64,000 bases of DNA, from contig CAUYLG010026597.1 of NCBI GenBank assembly GCA_963573385.1, forward strand, positions 62,001 to 126,000, written 5' to 3'. Of this stretch, positions 48,701 through 63,880 are shown piece by piece. How positions within the stretch are numbered: position 1 is the stretch's first letter; every line of letters begins with the position of its first letter. The notes beneath the pieces were generated by a model, which worked only from the letters and a program-made list of their open reading frames with translations, had not been told where the DNA came from and made no database searches. Source of the stretch: Cacajao melanocephalus. Taxonomy: Eukaryota; Chordata; Mammalia; Primates; Pitheciidae. The position numbers were made by a program, and so were the translations under genes.

Positions 48701-49029
48701 CCTAGTAAAGTGCATAGCCCTGAAGTTCTCTGTCTTCTTCCAAGGACAGCGTGAAGCAGCCACTAATGTTCATAGTCAGGGCATACAGGAAACTAAGCAG
48801 GTGAAGTACGGGTCCATATCTAGGTTGATTAGGAGGCAAGGAGCAGGAATAAAGGCCCCAAAGTAAAAAATCTTTGACAAACCCAAAGCATCCATCTCAT
48901 GAGTGAATGTTGTTGGGCTCAAGAGAGCTATGACAAGACTAGGTGAATTGGCTCAATTATCCCATTTTCTTACTAGACAGACAAATGCCCCTGTATTAAT
49001 CAAATTTCTCCAGGGAAATAGGACCAGTA

Positions 49030-49135
49030 CAATGCATACGGACACACACACACGTATGTATGTATATATGAATGTATATTTGTATGTATACACACACACT
49101 CCATATGTGTGTGTATATATATATATATGGGCACA
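49030..49135. repeat. CA/TATG/TA microsatellite
   Basis: ACACACACAC, TATGTATGTATATATG and GTGTATATATATATATA tracts. Confidence 0.9.
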
Positions 49136-49141
49136 CATATT

Positions 49142-49504
49142 GTATAGTTTGTGTTCACACTGCTATAAAGAAATTCCCTGAGACAGGTTAATTTATAAAG
49201 AAAATAGGTTCGCTGACTCACAGTAACACACGGCTGGAGAGGTCTCAGGAAACTTACAGTCATGGCTGAAGGGGAAGCCAGCACCTTCTTCACAAGGCAG
49301 CAGGAGGGAGAAGAGAGAGTATAGGAAAAAACTGCCACTTTTAAAACCATCGGATCTCATGAAAATTCACTTACTATCATGAAAACAGCATGCGGGAAAC
49401 TGCCTCCATGATCCAATCACCTCCCACCAGGTGCCTCCCTCAACACCTGGAAATTGCAATTCAAGATGAGATTTGGGTGGGAACACAGAGTCAAACCATA
49501 TCAC
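49142..49504 (-). repeat. ERVL-MaLR (MST-class) solo LTR, minus strand
   Basis: GTTTGTGTTCACACTGCTAT, GGTTAATTTATAAAGAAAAT, CATGGCTGAAGGGGAAGCCA, CCATGATCCAATCACCTCCC, GAGATTTGGGTGGGAACACA. It lies inside the split MLT2-type LTR. Confidence 0.9.
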
Positions 49505-49578
49505 ATACATACAATATACGTTTATATATATATATACACACACACATATATATATATACATACATGGAAGACATATAT

Positions 49579-49732
49579 AAGGGAGACACCAGTATCAGAT
49601 GAGGCCCAGTCCTCAGCAAAGTTAAAATGTTAGTAGACCCAGAGCTTAGCAGATCTGTAATGTCCATACAGAGCTTGGTGTGCAGATGCCAGCTGCTGAT
49701 GTGAATGTTTTGGTGAAGACTGGGCAGGAATA
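49579..49732 (+). repeat. Direct duplication, copy 2
   Basis: Second copy of 48551-48700, placed inside the expanded LTR tract between a (TA)n and a (TG)n run. Confidence 0.95.
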
Positions 49733-49768
49733 CACACACATTGACCACAGGATACTCAGATTAAACAT

Positions 49769-49770
<2 letters not shown>

Positions 49771-49814
<44 letters not shown>
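49771..49814. repeat. (TG)22 microsatellite
   Basis: Uninterrupted TG run of 22 units, likely length-variable. Confidence 0.97.
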
Positions 49815-49818
<4 letters not shown>

Positions 49819-49830
49819 GATATATGCAGT

Positions 49831-50062
49831 TCCTCCAGGGAAATTCCAGCTCATTTTGTTCTCCATGAAATAGAAAACCCTTTTCACAAAAGATTTGAGT
49901 ATATTCAAACATTACAAAATCAAGAAAGGTTTATAAAATATTCACACATAACCTTACCAGCCTACCTTAATTTTCATTTTTCTTTATCCCCTTCCAAATA
50001 TAAACCATATGTATAAATATTTGCAACACTTATAATCCTAACGTAGACACCATTTCGTAGCA
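49831..50062 (+). repeat. Left arm of a 232-bp inverted duplication
   Basis: The reverse complement of this segment matches 51875-52111 at roughly 93-95 per cent by eye, along its full length. The difference in length is mainly a 4-base TTTC step at 52012-52018. Confidence 0.96.
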
Positions 50063-51300
<1,238 letters not shown>

Positions 51301-51874
51301 GGAAATTTGTTATGAGAAATTGGCTCATGGGACTATGGAGACTGAGAAGTCCCACAGTCTGCCATCTGCCATCTGCAAGCTGGAGACCCAGGAAAGAGAG
51401 TGGTATAATTCAGCATGAGTTTGAAGCCCTGAGAACAAGGGGAGCAGATGGTATAGATCTGAGGGCCAGAGACAAGATGATATGTCCCAGCTTAAGTAGT
51501 GAGGCTAAAAAAAGGGGATGAGTTCCTGTTCCCTCCACCATTTGTTCTATTTAGGCCCTCAACAGATTGGATGACCTCCATCTGAACTGGGGAGGGTAAT
51601 CTGCTTTATGGAGTCTGCTGATTTGAATGCTAATCCCATCCAGAAACACCCTCACAGACACTCCCAGAAGCAATGCTTAATCTAGGCACACTGTGGCCAG
51701 TCAAGTTGTCACATCAAATTTATCATCACGCCCCCACACAAAAGCACCCATCCTGCTTTTTCCAGAGCACGGGTGAGGAGTCCTGGAATAACCTGCACAG
51801 TGACGATGATTTGCCTGAATGACGGAGATGCAAATTAGCTTGTGTGTGAAGAAGTGTTTTAATGAGAAAAGGAA

Positions 51875-52111
51875 TGCTATGAAACGGTGTCTATGTTAGG
51901 ATTATAAGTGTTGCAAATATTTATACATATGGCTTGTATTTGGAAGGGGATACAGAAAAATGAAAATTAAGGTAGGCTGGTAAGATTATGTGTGAATATT
52001 TTATAAACCTTTCTTTCTTGATTTTGTAATGTTTGCATATACTCGAATCTTTTGCGAAAAGGATTTTCTATTTCATGGAGAACAAAATGAGCTGGAATTT
52101 CCCTGGAGGAA
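51875..52111 (-). repeat. Right arm of the inverted duplication
   Basis: Partner of 49831-50062, in reversed orientation, 1.8 kb away and outside the LTR remnant. It is probably the original locus, since single-copy-looking sequence continues beyond it. Confidence 0.95.
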
Positions 52112-52825
52112 TTTTATCGGACAGAAGGAAGAAGTTCTTTGTGGGATATGTAGACTCCAGGAAATGCTTATAAAAGAGCTGGGACACCATCTGCAAGAAT
52201 GTGGAGAGCACTGTTGGCCCCTGGAGCAGGGGATGAACCAGATTGCTGCCAAAGGAGCTTCCCATCTGGAGATTCCTATATCACTCCCATTTCACAGATG
52301 GGAGGGTCTGGTTCATAGCATTAACTGAGATGCAAACGTGACTCTGTGTGTGGGTGGCATGGAAAGGCCTGAACAGCCAGACTTATGACATAGGGAAAGT
52401 CCAGCTTTGGTAACTGCTTCCGATCTCCTCCAGATGTGTTCCTTTCTATAACTGATCCAAATCCTACAGCAGCTGCAGCAGTTAGACACCAGGTTCCTCG
52501 ATACCTCAACAGGACAAAGGTTGTTCTAACATGAGAACTTTGCATCACCTTTTGCAGTCATAAAAGTCTTAAACAGCCTTAAAAACAACAAAACAAAACA
52601 ACAACAGCACCTCTTGAGAGCAGAGAAGACAATAGGAAGCGCTTTCTAGGTGGGAGAGTTTTCTTGACACAATGGCAGGGCTCCATCTCTGCACCCCCAA
52701 CCCAGCCATTCTTCTGCTCCAAGTCGGGGCTCTCTAACGTAAACGCCTTTTTTCTAGGTAGGAAAGTTTTTGTTATTGCTATTTTGGTAACTTGGACTGC
52801 ACCATGGACATGTCTGGTTTGAAAC
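52112..52825. other. Intron, no recognised gene
   Basis: Apparently single-copy. A 99-residue frame (52029-52328) begins inside the inverted arm and has no recognisable domain. Confidence 0.45.
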
Positions 52826-53290
52826 ACCCTTGAACAATGTAGGGTTAGGGCTGCTAACCTCTGCACAGTTGAAAATCCACATATAACTTTTGATGCCCCA
52901 AAACTTTACTAATAGCCTAATGTTGACCCAAAGACTTACAGGTAACATAAACAGTCGATTAACAGATATTTTTGTATGTATGTGCATCATATACTGTATT
53001 CTGACCACAAAGTAAGCTAAAGAAAACAGATTGTTATTTAGAAAACCAAAAGGAAGAGAAAATACATTTATATTACATAACTGTATTTATTGATGCTGTA
53101 AATTTATATTGTCTGTTTACACGATAAATCATCTGTCTGAAATGGTGGCAGCCGAAGCTGCAGACCTCAGACCTCAATCTACAGTGCATATCAAGTAATG
53201 CAACTTTTTGTTGTAATGTCATAACCTTTTTTCTGCTTCTTGGGAGCGTTTCCAGCATCAGAACTGGCACTCCATGTGGGTCCCATCTTG
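52826..53290 (-). mobile_element. Tigger-family (Tigger3/4-like) DNA transposon remnant
   Basis: Starts with a terminal-repeat-like ACCCTTGAACAATGTAGGGT and continues GTTGAAAATCCACATATAAC, ACATAAACAGTCGATTAACA and CATATACTGTATTCTGACCA, as in the reversed right half of a familiar Tigger element. The other end is not clear. Confidence 0.6.
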
Positions 53291-53373
53291 TTAGTCAAGG
53301 TTTATGTTATTGCACTAAATGTGAAAAATACGTGACAGCCATGAAGTTATCACTGTGGCCTATAATAAGCAAT

Positions 53374-54363
<990 letters not shown>

Positions 54364-54369
54364 CATACA

Positions 54370-55415
<1,046 letters not shown>

Positions 55416-56627
55416 CAAACAAAAACAAACAAATTACAGAGGCTTAAGGCAACCCCCTTTTAAGTCTCCAAGTTAAATCTTTAGCTGAGGCGGTTATTGT
55501 TATAAGACCAGGAATGATTTTTTTGGTTTCTCGTCTTAACATGACCACATCTCCTAGAAGCCCTCTTTGGCTTCCTGGCCACCAGAATTTGCTCTTACCA
55601 GTGTCATTGCTGGAGTGGGTCATGGAGGGCACACAGTGCAGGCAACAGAGAGTCTTCGAGTCTAAGACCTGGCTTAGTCTTGCCAGAGAATATGCTCAGT
55701 GCAGATGAATATTTATGACGTTGCCCGTCTTGGTCAGGGTCTAGCAAGTCTTTGGTTTCTGGAGGCCAGCCACAGGGTTTGTGTTAACACAGAGGAAAAT
55801 CACAACGGTTGCTAGAGTCCTAGAGAGGGCCATGAATCTACCATTTACATGTAACCCAACCTTGCAAAGAGAGGGCCTGTAGATGCCACGCTGTGGGGTG
55901 GCATACTGAGATGATGGATGTAAACTTGGAGATGCAGAAGGAGATTGGTTGAAGTAAGCCCCGGTTGTGCCCACAAGAGGAGACCTGCCCTTCTGCAGAA
56001 AGGTTTAAGGTTTAAACAACCTGCCCATCTTTGAAGAGCAGAGATGGGCAGGTTTAAAGAAGCAAAACAGGGGTTAGTGTTCCTGTCAGGTCTTAGCTGC
56101 TGACCTGGTGAGGTCTCAAGCTGCCTAGTGCTTTTCTATACATAGGCACAGGCCACCCTGTTATCCCTAAGACTCATTAGAGAGAGGGACATGGCCTCTG
56201 TGTGTCCTTACAGGGCAGAGTTTCCAAGCCGAGGAGCTGGTGGAATGACCGAGAGTGTGGGGGTGTAGGTGGCACACTGAGGTCGTGTTATCTAACATTG
56301 ACTCATAACAATTAGTCCTTTCAAATCTCGTTGGTCTTTTTGATGACATCAAAAGGCATATCAGGCAGTGCTGGTTTTTAACACCTCTCTTATCCTTGCT
56401 AATCTTCCTGCATAATACAGAGAAAGCAGGCTGTGAGCTCAGAGCTTTGGGAAGCAAACAGGGGCCCCGAAGAACTTGAGATCATGGTTTATTTATTTTT
56501 TCACTTTATCTTTTCACAGTTACTTCTTATTGATAGCAAATGATAGCTGATTTTCCATAATAAATTCCATAAATAATTTATTTAATTAAAATACTCAATT
56601 TAAGGAAAAACATTGATTAAAAAATAG
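55416..56627. other. Intron, no recognised gene; one perfect hairpin
   Basis: Apparently single-copy. A perfect 13-bp inverted repeat (AACCTGCCCATCT at 56018-56030 and AGATGGGCAGGTT at 56042-56054, 11-base loop) is the only structure I see. Confidence 0.5.
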
Positions 56628-56932
56628 TAGACTAGGCACAGTGGCTTCACACTGTAATCCCAGCACGTTGGGAGGCTGAGGCAGGCAGATTACTTGAGAC
56701 CAGCCTGGACAAGATGATGTAATCCCATTTCCACTAAAAATAGAAAAAATAGCCAGGCATGGTGGTATGCACCTGCAGTCCCACCTACTTGGAAGGCTAA
56801 GGCAGGAGGATCGCTTGAGCCCAGGGGCAGAGGCTGTAGTGAACTGAGATCATGCCACTGCACTCCAGCCTGGGTGACAGAGTGAGACTCTGTCTCAAAA
56901 ACAAAGAAACAAACAAATAATAAAAAAACAAG
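56628..56932 (+). repeat. Alu SINE, + strand
   Basis: Full-length dimer, old type (TTACTTGAGACCAGCCTGGA, CTGTAGTGAACTGAGATCAT), with an A-rich AACAAACAAATAATA tail. Confidence 0.95.
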
Positions 56933-57039
56933 GGTTCTGTGGATATGGCAAAAATCCTGATGGTAATATGGGAATGATGGAAATAATAGAAAAATGGCTC
57001 CAGTGAAATATCACATTTGGGTGCATGGAGTACAAGTGC

Positions 57040-57945
57040 CTTTAGTAATAAATAGAGATTTCTAGGTTGGAAGTCATTGCTTCTAAGAATTTTGAAGACA
57101 TTGCTGCATTGTCTTCTAGCTTCCAGAGTTTCTGGGGAGAAGTCAGAAGCCACCCTGGCCCCTGACCATTTATCAGTAACTTTGTTCCTCTCTCAGGGAG
57201 CCAGCAGGATCTTCTGCTTGTTCTCAGAGCTCTAGGTTTCATGATGAGGTGCCTTTGTGCTGGAGACTCGGTGAGCCCTTTCTCATATGCACTAGCTCCG
57301 GGGCATTTTCTAGAGTATAATAATAATTTGTTTTCTGTTATTACTGTTGATTTTATGATGATTTTCTGTTTTTATTTTATTGTTTTCTGTTTCTCTGTTA
57401 TCTGCAGAGCTCCTGTTTCTTCAGATGCTGGCTCTCCTCTGCAGTTTCTTTTTTCTCTTTTCCCTCTTGTTTTTCATCTCTTTGTCTTTTTATTTTCTGG
57501 GTGATTGTCCTCAACCTTTTAACACTTTTTACTGAGCTTTTAATTTCTGCCCTTATCCATTTATTTTCTAAGAATTGTTCATTTTTCTGTTTTGTGAAAA
57601 TTCTTTCTTAGAGCATAGTATTCTTATCTCATAGACAATATCTTCTATCTTAGAATATATATATATTTATATATATGTATAATATATATCATATATATCT
57701 ATATATGTATGATATATAAAGATATATATATGATATATATAATATATATCTTTCTTAGGTTATGTGTGTGTGTGTGTGTGTGTTATTGTTGTTTGTTTGG
57801 TGTTGTTTTCTTTTTTCTGAATAGTCTTTGCTTCCTGCAAGCTGATTTTTAGTTTTTCTGTGTTTTTTCTTTCACTATAAATGCTTTTCTTAAGTGTCTG
57901 GTGATTCTTTGCTGTCACTTCATGACTGTGAGGAATTAAAAAGTG
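57040..57945 (-). repeat. Old L1M/HAL1-type LINE fragment, minus strand
   Basis: GAAGACATTGCTGCATTGTC, TTCTAGCTTCCAGAGTTTCT, TTTCATGATGAGGTGCCTTT, CATCTCTTTGTCTTTTTATT, TTTTAATTTCTGCCCTTATC resemble reversed ORF1-like sequence of an ancient L1/HAL1. It is interrupted by (AT)n and (GT)n tracts at about 57652-57783. Confidence 0.55.
57652..57783. repeat. (AT)n and (TG)n microsatellites
   Basis: TATATATATATTTATATATA-type DNA followed by about ten TG units. Confidence 0.93.
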
Positions 57946-57951
57946 ATTAGG

Positions 57952-58277
57952 GGAGGGCACGGTGACTCACACCTGTAATCCCAGCACTTTGAGGGGCAGA
58001 GACAGGCGGATCACCTGAGGTCAGGAGTTCGAGACCAGCCTGGCCAATGTGGCAAAACCCATCTCTACTAAAAATACAAAAATTAGCTGGGTGTGGTTGT
58101 GGGTGCCTGTAATCCCAGCTACTCAGGAGGCTGGGGCAGGGATAATCACTTAAACCAGGGAGGTGGAGGTTGCAGTGAGCCAAGATCACACCATTGCACT
58201 CTAGCCTGGAAGACAGAGCAAGACTCATCTCAAAAAAAAAAAAAAAAAAGAAAGAAAGAAAGAAAGAAAAAGAAAAC
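57952..58277 (+). repeat. Alu SINE, + strand
   Basis: Full-length dimer with an A17(GAAA)n tail. AGTGATTAG occurs on both sides as a target duplication. Confidence 0.96.
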
Positions 58278-58287
58278 GAGTGATTAG

Positions 58288-59276
58288 AATATACAAAATA
58301 ACTAAAAACAGAGACTCGGATATTTGTATGCCAAAGTTTATAGCAGCATTATTCACAATAATCTAAAGGTACAGACAACTCAAATGTTCATCAATTGATG
58401 AATAGATAAACAAAATATGTTACCTACATAAAACAGAATATTGTTTAGTCATCAAAGAAATGCAGTTTTTTTTTTCTTTGAGACAAGGTCTTTGCTTTGT
58501 CACCCAGGCTGGAGTGCAGTGATATGATCATAGCTCTCGGCAGCCTCGACCTCCCTGGCTTAAGTGATCCTTCCACCTCAGCCTCCTTAGTAGCTGGGAC
58601 TATAGGTGCACCTCATCATGTCCAGCTATTTTTTTTTTGTAGAGATGGGGGTCTTACTATGTTGCCCAGGCTGGTCTCAACTCCTGGGGTCAAGCAATCC
58701 TCCAAACTCAGCCTCATGAGTAGCTGGGACTGCAGGCATGTGCCAGTACACCTAGATAATTTTTGTAATTTTATTGTTGTTGTAGACACAGGTTTCCACC
58801 ACGTTGTCCAGGCTGTCTTGAACTCCTGAGCTCAAGTGATTCACGGTCCTTGGCTTCTCAGAATGCTGGGATTATAGGCATGAGCCATTGTGCCTGTCTA
58901 GAAATGCAATTCTGATACAAGCTGCAATGTGAATGAATCTGGAAAACATGATGCTAAGTGAAATACGCTAGGCACAAAAGGAAAAGTAGTATATTATCCC
59001 ACTTATATGAGGTGTCTAGAATAGGCAGATTCGTGGATTCATGGAGACAGAAAGGAGATTTAGAAGTTATCAGGGACTTGGGGGAGAAGAGATGAAGGAG
59101 GGATTGCTGAATGGGTAGAGTTTCTGCTTGGGGTAATGAAAAAGTTGCAGAAATAGACAGTGGTGATGGTTACACAATATTGTGGATGTACTTAATGCCA
59201 CTGAATTGTAAACTTAAAAATGGCTAAAATGGCATATTTTAGGTTTATATGTTTTACCACAACAGGGAAAAAATAG
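58288..59276 (+). repeat. Old L1M 3' fragment, + strand, split by an Alu
   Basis: ATAGCAGCATTATTCACAAT, GATGAATAGATAAACAAAAT, CAGAATATTGTTTAGTCATC (to 58465), then GCTGCAATGTGAATGAATCT, GTGAAATACGCTAGGCACAA, CACTGAATTGTAAACTTAAA (from 58902). Same L1 region as 10060-10472. Confidence 0.88.
58466..58901 (-). repeat. Alu trimer-like element, minus strand
   Basis: A 436-base reversed Alu with three monomer-like parts. The AGTAGCTGGGACT motif occurs at about 58590 and again at about 58720, and AGGCTGGTCTCAACTCCTGG is followed later by AGGCTGTCTTGAACTCCTGA. One target duplication, AGAAATGCA, brackets the whole. Confidence 0.9.
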
Positions 59277-59711
59277 TGAATGGGAGCCCTGAGGTAGGAA
59301 TTACTGAATGTGAGGGCCGCTGTGAGTTCTGGCTGGGGCACTTCCTCAGGGAATCCTGAATTTCAGAATCTTTAGACTGAGATTCCTCAGTGAAGGCTCT
59401 TTCGACGGCTTGCCTGAAGCACACAAATCTGCCTACTCATGTTTTGAGAGTCAGTGGGGAGAAGAGGCTGGGAGGAGACAGGGCTCAACATTTAGAACAA
59501 GTTTCTACTGAATCTGCTGTTTTCCGTATGACTAGTACCTTCACCCAAGCCTGGTGTTCCCTGGCCCACAGGTCTCTGCCTTACTTGTTCCAGAAAATAC
59601 ACTTTCAGGCTGCCTCTGGAGAGAGGGAAAGGAGCGGTCACCTGGCCGTGCAGAGGGGAAAGGCACCTGGAGGTCACAGTGTTTCCAGGATGGATTTCCA
59701 ACTGTCAGAGG
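59277..59711. other. Intron, no recognised gene
   Basis: Single-copy-looking. The 117-residue frame (59390-59743) runs into the LTR at its end and has no recognisable domain. Confidence 0.45.
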
Positions 59712-60256
59712 TGTTTGAACCAGAGCAATTCCATCTTGAATAGGAGCTGGGTAAAATGAGGCTGAGACCTACCAGGCTGCATTCCAAGACGGTTAAGGCA
59801 TTCTAAGTCACAGGATGAGACAGGAGGTTGGCACAAGATACAGGTCATAAAAACCTTGCTAATAAAACCAGTTGCAGTAAAGAAGCCAGCTAAAACCCAC
59901 TAAAACCAAGATGGCCACAAGAGTGACCTGTGGCCATCCTCACTGCTGCACTCCCACCAGCGCCATGACAGTTTACAAATGACATGGCAATGTAAGGAAG
60001 TTACCGTATATAGTCTAAAAAGGGGAGGCATGAATAATCCACCCCTTGTTTGGCATATCATCAAGAAATAACCATAAAAATGGGCACCCAGCAGCGTTTG
60101 GGGCTGTACTCTCTATGGAGCAGCTGTTCTGTTATTCCTTTACTTTCTTAGTAAACTTGCTTTTGCTTTTCACTGTAGACTTACCTTGAATTCTTTCTTG
60201 TGAAAGATTCAAGAACCCTCTCTTGGGGTCTGGATCTGGACCCCTTTCCCATAGCA
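59712..60256 (+). repeat. ERV1-type solo LTR, + strand
   Basis: Begins TGTTTGAACCAGAGCAATTC and ends CCCCTTTCCCATAGCA. Internal features are well preserved: a TATA-like CTAAAAAGGGGAGGCATGAA, a poly(A)-region-like TTTCTTAGTAAACTTGC and CTTGGGGTCTGGATCTGGAC near the end. There is no internal retroviral sequence. I am confident it is an ERV1-type LTR, but not of its subfamily. The exact left boundary may be a few bases off. Confidence 0.85.
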
Positions 60257-60639
60257 CAACCACTTCTTTTATTTTCAGACCTTTCTCCATCCTCACTTCC
60301 GGAAGTTTCTGGTTCCTTCAAAGTTCAGAGCTTTGAGAGTCCTAAAGTGAAAAAATAGGCTCCTTCTCAGTTATACCCACTACAGTATACAGATGAGATT
60401 CTGTGGATTAATATCATTGTTGTTTGTTTTTTTAAATCAAATAGAAGTTTTAAAGAGACCTAATTTCTTTAACTCAGACTTATTTATGACCACGTTAAGT
60501 TTAAAAACAAATTTCAACTTTAATAGCTGCTTTTGGACTTAATTGCATTATGGGCAAAAATGTGATCTGTTTATAGCATTTCTGACATTTTAGAAAACTT
60601 CTTTTGTGATCTACACTATGTTCAACTTTTGTAAATGTT

Positions 60640-61455
<816 letters not shown>

Positions 61456-61502
61456 CTAAGCATAGAAAAGCTTCCTGGAAGGAATCCATAGAAAGGGCAC
61501 AC

Positions 61503-61560
61503 AAGTCAATTCAACAGGCCCTGTATTGAGGGCCTACCATGTGGCTAGTGTTGCATTCTT
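61503..61560 (-). repeat. Short L2 tail, minus strand
   Basis: CAATTCAACAGGCCCTGTAT and GAGGGCCTACCATGTGGCTA in reversed L2 tail order. Confidence 0.55.
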
Positions 61561-62207
61561 ATCAGAGTTATTTTCTGTCTTTTGGGTTTCATTTGTGCCT
61601 TAAACAATGAAAATGCTCACCAAACTTTTGTGTAATAAACAAAAACAAAACAAAAATGCTTACAGAAAAGGTTAAAGGTAGCTGGGAAAGTGGGGGCAGT
61701 GGTGACGGGAGGTAGCCATTCATTTTATGGCAGATTTTTCTAAATAAAAGGAATTATCTGGGCAGACCAGACTGTTGGGTGCTAATGCCTACAATAATTA
61801 GTCTCGAAGCTTTCAGAGCCACAGAATCCACCAGCTGGGAGAGGCGTGGCCGGTGGTAGATGTCCATTGAGCTGTTTGTGTTGAAGCTGAGTTCTCTCTT
61901 TATCTTTTGTGGACAAAAACAGCTGACAGTCTTAAAATAAAGGCACTTTGCCTGCCTCTGATCTGGATGCCTGGAAATAGGCCAACCCCCCATCTCCCTT
62001 GTTGGAGACCCTGTGTTCCACATCTGTCTCCACGAAACCAGCTTTTACATCTGTTCTTTACTTTGAATCTTCCCAACTCCTGGGACAAAAAGAAAACATT
62101 GTTGATGATTTCTTTGTCTACCTCACCACTACTGCAGGGAATGTGATATGAAGGGACATTTAAAAACACATTTCGACTTTGAGAAAAGTTGCAAAATAGC
62201 ACAAAAC

Positions 62208-62502
62208 AGCTGGGTGTAGTGGCTCATGCCTGTAATCCCAGCACTTTGGGAGGCTGAGGGGGGGATGGATCACCTGAGGTTGGAAGTTCAAGACCAGCCT
62301 GGCCAACATGGTGAAACCCCATCTCTACTAAAAATGCAAAAATTAGCTGGGAATGGTGGCATGTACCTGTAATCCCAGCTACTCAGGAGGCTGAGGCAGG
62401 AAAATCACTTGAACCCAGGAGGTGGAGGTTGCAGTGAGCCAAGATCGTGCTACTGCACTCCAGCCTGGGCGACAGAACAAGACTCCAAAAGAAAAAAAAA
62501 AA
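62208..62502 (+). repeat. Alu SINE, + strand
   Basis: Full-length dimer from AGCTGGGTGTAGTGGCTCAT to the A-tail. CACAAAACAG / CCAAAACAGCAC flank it. Confidence 0.96.
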
Positions 62503-63127
62503 TCCCCAAAACAGCACAAAGCGTTTTCCTATACCTTTTGCCTGGCTGCCTAATGTGAACAACATCTTCTAGAATGATAGTACAATGTTCAAAACCAAGA
62601 AATTATCATTGGTACAATATTAGGAACTAAGCTATAGACTTTCTTTGGAATTCACCTGTTTTCCCTTTCATGCTTTTTTTCTGTTACAGGATTCAATCCA
62701 GCTTCCATGTTGCATTTAGCTGTCATGTCTCCTCATCTCCTTCAATCTGTGACAGTTCCTAGGTCTTTCCTTATCTTTCACGGCCTTGACACTTTTGAAG
62801 AGTAATGATCATGTGTTCTGCAGACTGTCCTTCAATTTGGATTTGTCTACTGTTTTTCATGATTCGATTGTAGTTGTGTCTTTTTGGCAAGAATATCTCA
62901 AAAGTAATGCGCCCTTCTCAGAGCATTATACCAGAGGGTAAATGATGTTGATAGGTCTCATTGCTGGTGCTTTTTCCTGGATCACTGGGTGAAGGTACTT
63001 CTGAAGGGCTTTTCCACTGTAAAGTTATTATATTTCCTTTTGTAATAAATAAATATGAGGTAGATACTTTCAGATTATGTAAATATTTTGTTTTTCCTCA
63101 AACTTGGCCCACTAATTTTGGCATCCA

Positions 63128-63405
63128 TTTTTTTTTTTTTTTTTGCTAAGGCTGGAGTATAGTGGCGTAACCACAGCTCACTGCAACCTCTGTCTCCCAG
63201 GTTCAAATGATTCTTGTGCCTCAGCCTCCTGAGTAGCTGGGACTACAGGTGTGTGCCACCACGCCTGGTTAATTTTTGTAATTTTAGTAGAGATGAGGTT
63301 TCACCATATTGACCAGGGTGGTCTCAAACTCCTGACCTCATGTGATCTACCCACCTCAGCCTCCCAAAATGCTGGGATTATAAGTGTAAGCCATCATGCC
63401 TGGCC
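63128..63405 (-). repeat. Alu SINE, minus strand
   Basis: Reversed Alu: T-run, AAGGCTGGAGTATAGTGGCG, to GTAAGCCATCATGCCTGGCC. It lacks the usual GAGACGGAGTCTC start, so the tail end is shortened. Confidence 0.95.
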
Positions 63406-63451
63406 ATTACTGTGGAGTTTTAATGGTGACTGCATATTTCTTTCTTCTGTA

Positions 63452-63745
63452 TTTTTTTTGTTTTGTTTTTGAGACGTAGTCTTGTTCTGTTGCCCAGGGT
63501 GGAGTGCAGTGATGTGATCTGGGCTCACTATAACCTCTGCTTTCTGAGTTCAAGCGATTCTCCGGCCTCAGCCTCCCAAGTAACTGGGAGTATAGGTGTG
63601 TGCCACCATGCCTGGCTAATTTTTTGTATTTTTAGTGGAGACAGGGTTTCACCATGTTAGCCAGGATGGTCTCCTGACCTTGTGATCTGCCTGCCTCGGC
63701 CTCCCAAAGTGCTGGGATTACAGACGTGAGTCACCGCGCGCGGCC
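63452..63745 (-). repeat. Alu SINE, minus strand
   Basis: Reversed full-length Alu: T-run, GAGACGTAGTCTTGTTCTGT, to GTGAGTCACCGCGCGCGGCC. Confidence 0.96.
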
Positions 63746-63848
63746 TCTTCTTTATTTATGAAATGAAATTCTTTTGTAAGGAAGAGCTATGTCTTATTGC
63801 TAATTTTCTTAGTTTTCTTATTTATATCAGAATAGATTCATGTATTCA

Positions 63849-63880
63849 AAAACCACAATTACTTTTGTGTCAACCTAATT
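63849..63880. mobile_element. Half of a MADE1 element
   Basis: AAAACCACAATTACTTTTGTGTCAACCTAA is the right half of MADE1. The left half is absent and old L1 sequence lies on both sides. Confidence 0.8.

Noticed and set aside
49010..49140. CRISPR-like or regularly spaced repeat array
   Set aside because: The spacing is that of simple CA/TA microsatellites in a vertebrate intron, with no spacers.
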